Of a stretch of DNA of 12,141 nt, positions 1-5,080 are shown one piece after another. Under the pieces are notes generated by a model. The model was not told where the DNA came from. It saw only the letters and a list, made by a program, of their open reading frames with translations, and searched no databases. The stretch spans positions 1 through 12,141 of the forward strand of contig CAYNGH010000104.1 of the NCBI GenBank assembly GCA_964396845.1. Reading direction: 5' to 3'. The translations under genes and the position numbers were made by a program. Each line of letters begins with the position of its first letter. Positions within the stretch are counted from its first letter, which is position 1. Source of the DNA: CAYNGH01 sp964396845 (GTDB lineage: Bacteria; Vulcanimicrobiota; JAJTBE01; CAYNGH01).

Positions 1-5
1 TCATC

Positions 6-188
6 TCACTCCACCTCCATCAGTGCAAGCCGGGTCCATTTTCCCGGCGGGTTTGATTTTTCTAATTCTTTCAATGCCCGGTGATATGGTCCCGATGCTG
101 GCTTCCTCTGGTTGCCGGCTTTTGTGATGCATGCAAGGAGGACTTTTATAATGAAGACAATGGCAGGTGTCCGGGTTTTATGTTCCAT
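6..188 (-). CDS. Small hypothetical protein downstream of the K+ channel
   Basis: This is a 60-residue frame that starts at an ATG 33 bp after the stop of the potassium channel gene, on the same strand. An AAAGGA-like ribosome binding site lies about nine bases upstream, which is the main reason to believe it. The N-terminal third is moderately hydrophobic (residues about 8-20) and the rest is basic and helical, ending in acidic residues. I recognise no family. The spacing suggests cotranscription with the channel gene. It could instead be untranslated 3' sequence, because the frame is short and no domain supports it. Confidence 0.4.
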   Translation of the reverse strand: MEHKTRTPAIVFIIKVLLACITKAGNQRKPASGPYHRALKELEKSNPPGKWTRLALMEVE

Positions 189-221
189 TTCATTCTTTCC
201 TTTCCATAAAGGCCGGTTTTT

Positions 222-1301
222 TTATTCAAGATCCTCAGGTTCCAGTTTTTTTCGGCATATTATGATGGCGTTGTCCCCTTTTTCCAGCCGGAAATCCCTG
301 TCGGGGTTCACGTGGACCTGTTTCTTCCGGTCGATGGCTACAGGGATGATGGCTTCAGGTTTTTTTCGCAAATGGGACAGGAATTCCTCGAAGGTTTTTC
401 CCACAAGGGATGAAGGCACTCCAACCTTGAACAGGTCGGAGCCTTCGTTCTGGGTCAGGAGTTCCGACACTGTCCGGGATATGCCGTGGGATATTACGGT
501 TCTGGCCATGAGCCGTCCGGTGAATTCACCGGTGGGGATAACCTCGTCCACCCCGGCGTTTCGCAGGTGATATATGTTTTTTGAGTCCAGAACTTCTGCG
601 CAGGTGTATATGGAGGAATTCATGGTATCGATGGCCAGGGTTGTCAGGATTGAGCGGGCATCGGCGGTTTCCGCAGAGCCGATGGTATTGTCGGTGAGTA
701 CCATTGCGGTTCTGGCCTGGGGCATATTGGCCCGCTTCAGGTCGGTTTCGCTGGTGCAGTCGCCTTTAACAAAATGTACTCTTTTGTGTTCGATGGGTTT
801 CTGGTTCAGGTTGGCCAGGATCACCAGATGGCGGTCTTCTTCTTCCAGGTCTGTTAACAGGTTTTCCACCAGCTGTCCCGCCTGATGATTCCATCCGCAT
901 ATGACCATATGATCCGACAGGTCTATGTTTAACATTCCCATACCTCCTTTGATGTCCCGTTCAATAATCCATGATGCGATGGTGGCGGAAAAAAGCCCCA
1001 TGAATGTCACCCCGGTAAACATGACAAATATTGCCAGGATCCTTCCTCCCAGGGTTTCGGGGAAAACATCGCCGTAGCCGACGGTGCTCATGGTAACGAC
1101 AATCCACCAGATGGCATCGAAGGGTGTGTTTATCTCCTGGTTAATGCCGGACTCCAGCAGATAAAACACCACAGCCCCGACAAAAAGAATGGAAAAGGTG
1201 ATGAGAAATATCAGCATCACCTGGTTGGAAAAAAGAAAGCTGACGATTCTTTTTACCGTCAGTGCTATTCTCTTGGATAAGGGTTTTCTTTTTTTGCCCA
1301 A
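222..1301 (-). CDS. Two-helix potassium channel with cytoplasmic RCK (TrkA-N/TrkA-C) domains
   Basis: A 359-residue K+ channel of the inner membrane, gated by ligand binding to a cytoplasmic RCK domain. Residues 27-50 form the first membrane helix. The pore helix leads into the selectivity filter TVGYGD at residues 73-78, and residues 88-113 form the second helix. From residue 130 the chain is an RCK (TrkA-N) domain opening with MVICGW. This resembles the MthK type and lacks the classical GxGxxG nucleotide loop. A TrkA-C-like domain occupies about residues 285-355. The length fits single-subunit Kch/MthK channels. The start is a TTG at 1301 with an AAGGCGG-type site eight to nine bases upstream; no ATG precedes the first helix in frame. 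The ligand (Ca2+, nucleotide or other) cannot be read from the sequence. Confidence 0.93.
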   Translation of the reverse strand: MGKKRKPLSKRIALTVKRIVSFLFSNQVMLIFLITFSILFVGAVVFYLLESGINQEINTPFDAIWWIVVTMSTVGYGDVFPETLGGRILAIFVMFTGVTFMGLFSATIASWIIERDIKGGMGMLNIDLSDHMVICGWNHQAGQLVENLLTDLEEEDRHLVILANLNQKPIEHKRVHFVKGDCTSETDLKRANMPQARTAMVLTDNTIGSAETADARSILTTLAIDTMNSSIYTCAEVLDSKNIYHLRNAGVDEVIPTGEFTGRLMARTVISHGISRTVSELLTQNEGSDLFKVGVPSSLVGKTFEEFLSHLRKKPEAIIPVAIDRKKQVHVNPDRDFRLEKGDNAIIICRKKLEPEDLE

Positions 1302-1546
1302 TCCGATTACCGCCTTCCGGATAAAACCAACATAATATTAACACAATTTTAATGTACAGATAATGTTTGAATATGGAATGATTATTAATATTTCTATGAC
1401 AGGGCAGGGTTTCCTCCGTTTGCATCCTACAGGGATTCAGCTTTGGTGTGAAGGAGTCCAGAAAAGGTGCCGGCGGTGTCCCTGTGATGCCATCTCTCGG
1501 GGTTCTGGCCCAGGTAAAATCTGCTGGAAATATTTTTCATCAGATA
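1302..1546. other. Intergenic region between the divergent channel and 1626 genes
   Basis: About 245 bp lie between the channel start and the plus-strand promoter. The part next to the channel is AT-rich and carries an ATTAA-N7-TTAAT inverted repeat near 1338-1354 and a TATTAT hexamer on the minus strand. It may hold the channel promoter, but no convincing -35 box accompanies it. From 1400 to 1540 I find no RNA family, repeat or supported gene. A 66-codon frame at 1363-1563 has no ribosome binding site. Confidence 0.4.
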
Positions 1547-1575
1547 TGGACAAATCATTATGATTCTGCTATACT
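1547..1575 (+). promoter_or_regulatory. Sigma70-type promoter for the 1626-2573 genes
   Basis: TGGACA at 1547-1552, a 17-bp spacer and TATACT at 1570-1575, preceded by TGC (an extended -10 element). Each hexamer has five of six consensus bases. The predicted transcription start near 1582 leaves a leader of about 44 nt. A CTCC-TT-GGAG palindrome at 1574-1583 overlaps the -10/+1 region and could be an operator, but it is short. Confidence 0.65.
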
Positions 1576-1625
1576 CCTTGGAGCAATCAGGTGATATAAA
1601 TATTTAATATTGGGGATAGGTTAAA

Positions 1626-1964
1626 ATGAAAAAGATTGAATCGATTATTATAAAAGAAGTTATGACCGGTACTATGGTCAATCCCGGTTCTGATAAAAAA
1701 ACTGTGGGGCGGCTTTGGAATTCCCTGGGAGCCTCCACCAGCCGGGGAAGATTGTGGGAAAGAATAATGGATCGGGCACGGAACCAGTTTGTGGAGGATC
1801 GCGCCTGCTGGAGGCCACATCTGGCCTGGCTAGGGCCGGGAATCCTCCAGAGCACTTTGATTCTGGCTCTTATCACCGGGTCGGCACATTTTTTATCAAC
1901 GGCAACAGGTCTGGGTTTCATGGCAACCCGGCGCGTCGAGAAGTTTTTGCCCTCGGGGAACTGA
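1626..1964 (+). CDS. Hypothetical 112-aa protein with one possible membrane segment
   Basis: The ATG at 1626 follows a GGGGATAGG-like ribosome binding site and lies about 44 nt behind a good promoter. The N-terminal part (1-60) is basic and hydrophilic. Residues about 67-100 are hydrophobic with glycines, compatible with one or two short membrane segments, and a basic tail follows. I recognise no family. A second plus-strand frame (1715-1975) and a minus-strand frame (1604-2023) overlap it, so the coding frame is not certain. I prefer this one because of the promoter, ribosome binding site and ordinary codon use (ctg, gcc, acc, cgg). The secreted-protein gene starts 39 bp after its stop, so the two are probably cotranscribed. 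Confidence 0.5.
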   Translation: MKKIESIIIKEVMTGTMVNPGSDKKTVGRLWNSLGASTSRGRLWERIMDRARNQFVEDRACWRPHLAWLGPGILQSTLILALITGSAHFLSTATGLGFMATRRVEKFLPSGN

Positions 1965-2003
1965 CAAGCGCCTGAAAAACAACCGGCATCAAAGGTGAGC
2001 TGA

Positions 2004-2573
2004 ATGATTCGAACAAGAAACACAGCATTTGTGCTGGCGATTGTGTTGTTATTTCTGTTGCCGGCTACCGGCGTTTGGGGAGAACCCTTGCAGAAAAAAA
2101 TCCAGCTTCAGCATGCCTTGTTTTATTCCCAGAAGGAGGTTCTGGTTCGTTATGACCAGCCAGGCCCTCATCCTTATGAGCGTTTTGAGTACGATTACTA
2201 CATCGGCAGCGGCGTTCAGCTGAAGAATCTCACATCCCAGAAGATAGAAAGACTCAAGGTCACATGCCGTTTCAAGGATAACTGGAATCGGGATCTGTCG
2301 GTTCGCACCGCCATGGTGGATCTGAACCCGGGGGAAAGCCGGAGGGTTATCTTTCATTCAGGACTTCTGGCGGAAAACATAACCGGCCCCCAGGTGACCA
2401 TATCCAACATAACCCAGGTATTAATAATGAACCCGGAACAAGAAGAAGACTTTCTCAACTTTGGCTTGAATCCGGATTTTGACAGGTTCAGAACCCTCAA
2501 TACCACTGTTCGGCGCACCATAACTAAAGTCACCTGCGATATCCAGCTGGAAGCGTCCCCCGGGGATCACTGA
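2004..2573 (+). CDS. Secreted or periplasmic protein of unknown function
   Basis: This 189-residue protein has a typical Sec signal peptide: a basic start (residues 1-5), a hydrophobic core (about 8-20) and a probable signal-peptidase I site after VWG, residue 26. The mature part (about 163 residues) is polar, with alternating hydrophobic stretches suggesting a beta-sandwich. It has no lipobox cysteine and no recognisable catalytic motif. The start is an ATG with an AGGTGAG site six bases upstream. The gene follows the 1626 ORF in the same direction and converges on the 2586-3095 gene, with only 12 bp between the stops and no obvious terminator. I do not recognise a family. Its phrasing on residue contacts and beta-rich folding resembles small exported proteins that bind other envelope components, which is only an impression. 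Confidence 0.8.
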   Translation: MIRTRNTAFVLAIVLLFLLPATGVWGEPLQKKIQLQHALFYSQKEVLVRYDQPGPHPYERFEYDYYIGSGVQLKNLTSQKIERLKVTCRFKDNWNRDLSVRTAMVDLNPGESRRVIFHSGLLAENITGPQVTISNITQVLIMNPEQEEDFLNFGLNPDFDRFRTLNTTVRRTITKVTCDIQLEASPGDH

Positions 2574-2585
2574 CGTTGATATTGA

Positions 2586-3095
2586 TTATTCCTTTTCCTG
2601 AAAGGACTCCGGGAAGTCCTCGGGCAGGGGAGTTTCTTTTATTTTTTCCTGCTCCTTTTCGTCATAAAAAGGCTCGGGCCGGGGAAACTCCTGGGGAATT
2701 CCGTCCATAACATAGGTCAACTGGGAGGTAAACCTGTTCCAGTCCTCCAGGGTAACCTGTCCCGTATCAGGCATTGCGTCAACCCCGGTGGAAATCAGGA
2801 AGGAGTGTACCTTCTGGCTGAAACTGGGGTCCTTGTATGTTTCCATGTTCAGTGTGTAGGTGTATCCCCGGGCATCCATGGGAAGATAGTAGAACAGGTC
2901 AAAGAAAATCCTCTGGAGAGCCTGCTGGACCTGTTCATTCTGCATGCACCGGGCAGTGAGATTGAGTTTTTTGGCCGAGGGGTTGATACTGCCGTCAAAC
3001 TTGATGATGAGGGGCTTCAAATCCTCCTGAAGCTGTTCAATGGCCTGGGGCAGTGCAGAAGTCGCATCAGCCCTGTCGTTATTCCTGTTATCCAT
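2586..3095 (-). CDS. Hypothetical hydrophilic protein, 169 aa
   Basis: The ATG at 3095 follows a GGGGG-type ribosome binding site seven bases upstream. The protein has no signal peptide or membrane segment, so it is probably cytoplasmic. Residues 15-75 look helical and include an aromatic cluster (FFDLFYYLP). The C-terminal 35 residues are dominated by Glu, Pro and Lys and are probably disordered. I recognise no domain or catalytic motif. It is transcribed away from the 78-aa protein gene and converges on the secreted-protein gene. Length, ribosome binding site and composition argue for a real gene; its function is unknown. Confidence 0.75.
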   Translation of the reverse strand: MDNRNNDRADATSALPQAIEQLQEDLKPLIIKFDGSINPSAKKLNLTARCMQNEQVQQALQRIFFDLFYYLPMDARGYTYTLNMETYKDPSFSQKVHSFLISTGVDAMPDTGQVTLEDWNRFTSQLTYVMDGIPQEFPRPEPFYDEKEQEKIKETPLPEDFPESFQEKE

Positions 3096-3353
3096 GTAAA
3101 ACCCCCGTGTTGCAATAATCTTCCTGTTGTCAGGTTATGATTCTTTGTTCACCTGCCATAAACCTTCTTGCAGGGGCAGTCATTGTAAACAGTAAAAACT
3201 GATTTTTTTTGTCCCACCCCCTTGTCATGGGCTGAAATATCCTGATAATAATATTGGAAGAACATGCTCTGGAATATTATCCCCCACAAATCCATCAAAA
3301 GGCACAGTTATGAAGACAACAGCAGGTAAGGAAAAAAAATAAAACCCCACCCC
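3096..3353. other. Intergenic region upstream of the first 78-aa protein gene
   Basis: This stretch separates two divergent genes and must hold the minus-strand promoter of the 2586-3095 gene, but no hexamer pair there is convincing. On the plus strand TTGTCA at 3222-3227 and GATAAT at 3244-3249 (16-bp spacer) form a weak promoter candidate. An 8-bp inverted repeat (ATAATATT at 3248-3255, AATATTAT at 3273-3280) lies just beyond it. No gene is supported here. Confidence 0.4.
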
Positions 3354-3382
3354 TTTACTTTTATGGGTATCTGTGGGATAAT
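3354..3382 (+). promoter_or_regulatory. Promoter of the first 78-aa protein gene
   Basis: TTTACT at 3354-3359, a 17-bp spacer and GATAAT at 3377-3382. The same architecture, with shared spacer bases GGGT and GTGG, occurs before the second copy at 4607-4635. The predicted start near 3389 gives a leader of about 40 nt with no hairpin. Confidence 0.65.
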
Positions 3383-3430
3383 AAAGACAAGAAGCAATAA
3401 TAAACAAATTTCATCGGAGGTGCAAAAAAT

Positions 3431-3667
3431 ATGAGTTTTATGTCATTAGCGTCATCCCAGACCCAGATGTCTGTGGGCGACTACCAGCAGGCGTTGACCG
3501 TAGGTCAGCAGACCCAGGCCGAGGTCAGAAAGCAGCAGATGAGGCGCTTTCAGATTCAGATGGACACCCAGACCAAGATGAATGAGATTACCCAGGATGT
3601 GGCTCTTAACAAGGCCAAGACTGGCGACAAGATTTCTCAGCAGTTCAGCTCTTTCATGAGGTCATAA
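3431..3667 (+). CDS. 78-aa glutamine-rich protein, copy 1 of a paralogous pair
   Basis: This small soluble protein has 15 Gln and 7 Met in 78 residues, no Cys or Trp and no signal peptide or membrane segment. The sequence pattern suggests a largely helical, amphipathic chain. A central basic patch (RKQQMRR, residues 33-39) is followed by a conserved block from NEITQDVALNKAKTGDKISQQ. GGAGG at 3416-3420 lies ten bases before the ATG. With its own promoter and a strong terminator it looks like a well-expressed single-gene unit. It is identical at 69 of 78 positions to the protein encoded at 4704-4940. I do not recognise the family. Size and helical character recall needle or rod subunits of secretion systems, but no motif or neighbour supports that. 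Confidence 0.88.
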   Translation: MSFMSLASSQTQMSVGDYQQALTVGQQTQAEVRKQQMRRFQIQMDTQTKMNEITQDVALNKAKTGDKISQQFSSFMRS

Positions 3668-3688
3668 CAGGCTTACGACAGTTCAGTT

Positions 3689-3720
3689 AATCGGACACAA
3701 AAGTGTCCGATTTTACTTTT
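3689..3720 (+). terminator. Intrinsic terminator after copy 1
   Basis: A perfect 10-bp stem, AATCGGACAC (3689-3698) with GTGTCCGATT (3703-3712), closed by an AAAA loop and followed by TTTTACTTTT. It begins 22 bp after the stop codon of the 78-aa protein. Confidence 0.9.
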
Positions 3721-3758
3721 CGGAAGGGATTTCTGAGGTCCCGATAAAAAATATCATA

Positions 3759-3831
3759 TCCCGTGCTTTGCGGGAAAGACGCTGAGCCGTCGGCAATATT
3801 CGGGCACCAGCCCGGTTGAGAGGACACTCCT
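3759..3831 (+). promoter_or_regulatory. Hairpin-rich leader of the pseudo-phosphatase gene
   Basis: Four short hairpins follow one another just before the GTG start: TCCCG/CGGGA (3759-3775), GACG/CGTC (3778-3791), CGGGC-ACCA-GCCCG (3801-3814) and AGGA-CAC-TCCT (3821-3831). The last pairs with the ribosome binding site GAGGA and abuts the start codon, so translation could be controlled. The segment GACGCTGAGCC with a later GGTTG faintly recalls the 3' half of the c-di-GMP-I riboswitch, but the conserved GGCAAACC part is missing, so I do not assign a known class. Confidence 0.4.
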
Positions 3832-4590
3832 GTGAGTAATGAGAAAAATAGTGAATATCTGGAAATTCCCGATATAAGAACTCTGAACATTCTATATACC
3901 AACGATCTCAAGGGAGAAGCGGAGCAGATGGCCTATCTGGCCACGGTGGTCAAACAACAGAAGGCCCAGGGAGAATACACCCTCCTGCTGGATTCTGGCA
4001 ACTGGGCCAGGGGCACTCTTCTTTCCGACAGTTTCAAGGGAATGCCCATGGTGGAGATTTTTTCCGCCATGGAGTATGATGCCATTGGTATCGGTGAAGG
4101 GGAAATTTCCTATGGCAGTAAAAACCTCTACATGCTGGAGGAGAAGGCAGAGTTTCCCTTTGTGTGTTGTAATCTGACAGAAGAGGGAACGGGTTTTGCC
4201 CCATATTTCGTGAAAAAGTTTATTACAGTCCAGCGGGGCCCTTTTTCCATAGCCATCACCGGCATTGCCAACAACAAGGCCCTTGCGGGTTCGGGGTTTC
4301 AGGTTGAGGATCCTTTCACCCTTCTTCCGGGGGTTTTAAAGGAGATTCAGGATGTCCGGCCGGACCTTGTCATTTTGCTGTCCCGCATGGGTCTTGAAAA
4401 GGACAAGGCTCTTGCCAGGGCTTTTCCTCAAATAAACGCCATAATAGGCGGAGGTGACGGCATCAATCTGGAAAATCCCGCAGTGGCAGGCCAGACATAC
4501 ATATGTCAGGCCGGGGAGAGAGGTAAATTCCTGGGGAGCCTGAGCATGGATCTTGAGGCAACCCTTCGCATTACATCCACAGAAGAATAA
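3832..4590 (+). CDS. 5'-nucleotidase/metallophosphatase-like protein lacking metal ligands (probable pseudoenzyme)
   Basis: This 252-residue protein follows the N-terminal metallophosphatase domain of the UshA/5'-nucleotidase family from end to end. However, it lacks a signal peptide and the C-terminal substrate domain, so it is probably cytoplasmic. Family motifs are present but altered. TNDxHG is TNDLKG (residues 23-28, His to Lys), and the GD motif is GN at 56-57. GNHE is GEGE at 88-91, SHxG is SRMG at 184-187, and GGHSH is GGGDG at 206-210. Only the first Asp (D25) of the usual metal ligands remains, so hydrolysis is unlikely; a binding or regulatory role is inferred. The start is GTG with GAGGA seven bases upstream. 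It sits between the two 78-aa protein genes, after the terminator of the first and without a clear promoter or terminator of its own. Confidence 0.85.
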   Translation: MSNEKNSEYLEIPDIRTLNILYTNDLKGEAEQMAYLATVVKQQKAQGEYTLLLDSGNWARGTLLSDSFKGMPMVEIFSAMEYDAIGIGEGEISYGSKNLYMLEEKAEFPFVCCNLTEEGTGFAPYFVKKFITVQRGPFSIAITGIANNKALAGSGFQVEDPFTLLPGVLKEIQDVRPDLVILLSRMGLEKDKALARAFPQINAIIGGGDGINLENPAVAGQTYICQAGERGKFLGSLSMDLEATLRITSTEE

Positions 4591-4606
4591 ATTTTCTTAA
4601 CATCTC

Positions 4607-4635
4607 TTTACTTTAAGGGTTTTCAGTGGGATATT
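4607..4635 (+). promoter_or_regulatory. Promoter of the second 78-aa protein gene
   Basis: TTTACT at 4607-4612, a 17-bp spacer and GATATT at 4630-4635, matching the promoter of copy 1 in hexamers, spacing and part of the spacer (GGGT, GTGG). The leader of about 60 nt carries two small inverted repeats that copy 1 lacks: TACAG-N5-CTGTA (4650-4664) and AACTT-N4-AAGTT just downstream. Confidence 0.65.
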
Positions 4636-4703
4636 CAAGTAAGGACATGTACAGGTTAACTGTATAAAAACTTACAAAAGTTGGAATATGGAGGTAAGCG
4701 ACT

Positions 4704-4940
4704 ATGAGTTTCATGTCATTGGCAGCAGCCCAGACCCAGATGTCAGTGGGCGATTACCAGCAGGCTCTGACCATCGGGCAGCAGACTCAAGCCGAGGTCA
4801 GAAAACAACAGATGCGACGCTGGCAGATTGAGATGGATACCAGGACTAAGATTAACGAGATTACCCAGGATGTGGCTCTCAACAAGGCCAAGACCGGCGA
4901 CAAAATTTCTCAGCAGTTCAGCGCCTATATGAGATCATAA
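4704..4940 (+). CDS. 78-aa glutamine-rich protein, copy 2 of a paralogous pair
   Basis: Same length as the 3431-3667 product and identical at 69 of 78 residues. The nine differences are mostly conservative: S8A, S9A, V24I, F40W, Q43E, Q47R, M50I, S74A and F75Y. Many codons also differ silently between the copies, so the duplication is not recent and the protein sequence has been held by selection. GGAGG at 4690-4694 lies nine bases before the ATG. It is preceded by its own promoter and followed by a terminator. The family is not recognised. Because the pseudo-phosphatase gene has no visible terminator, read-through from it into this gene is possible in addition to the dedicated promoter. Confidence 0.88.
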   Translation: MSFMSLAAAQTQMSVGDYQQALTIGQQTQAEVRKQQMRRWQIEMDTRTKINEITQDVALNKAKTGDKISQQFSAYMRS

Positions 4941-4956
4941 GAACATGGAACAAAAG

Positions 4957-4984
4957 TGCGGGCAGGCCCCGCATTTTTATTTTG
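4957..4984 (+). terminator. Intrinsic terminator after copy 2, possibly bidirectional
   Basis: A 6-bp stem, TGCGGG (4957-4962) with CCCGCA (4968-4973), a 5-nt loop and then TTTTTATTTT. Read on the minus strand the stem is followed by CTTTTG, so it may also stop transcripts from the ATPase gene that converges from 5081. Confidence 0.8.
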
Positions 4985-5080
4985 CCTGATTATTTCCAGT
5001 TGAATAAGTTTTTGACAAATTGTTATTGCTGGATTTCAAGCTGATGGCTTGTTGTTATCAGGCTTTTTATTCCTGTGGGG

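Noticed and set aside
112..570. Plus-strand ORF of 152 codons with a perfect AAGGAGG at 135-141 before ATG 151
   Set aside because: Most of it is antisense to the clearly conserved channel gene and its translation is serine/arginine/phenylalanine-rich shadow sequence.
1363..1563. Cysteine-containing 66-codon ORF in the intergenic region
   Set aside because: No ribosome binding site, no domain, and it runs into the promoter at 1547.
3190..3212. CAGT-AAAA-ACTG stem followed by T-run as a terminator
   Set aside because: The stem has only four base pairs and no plus-strand gene ends nearby.
3759..3831. c-di-GMP-I (GEMM) riboswitch
   Set aside because: GACGCTGAGCC and GGTTG resemble part of the core, but GGCAAACC and the GAAA-tetraloop helix are missing.
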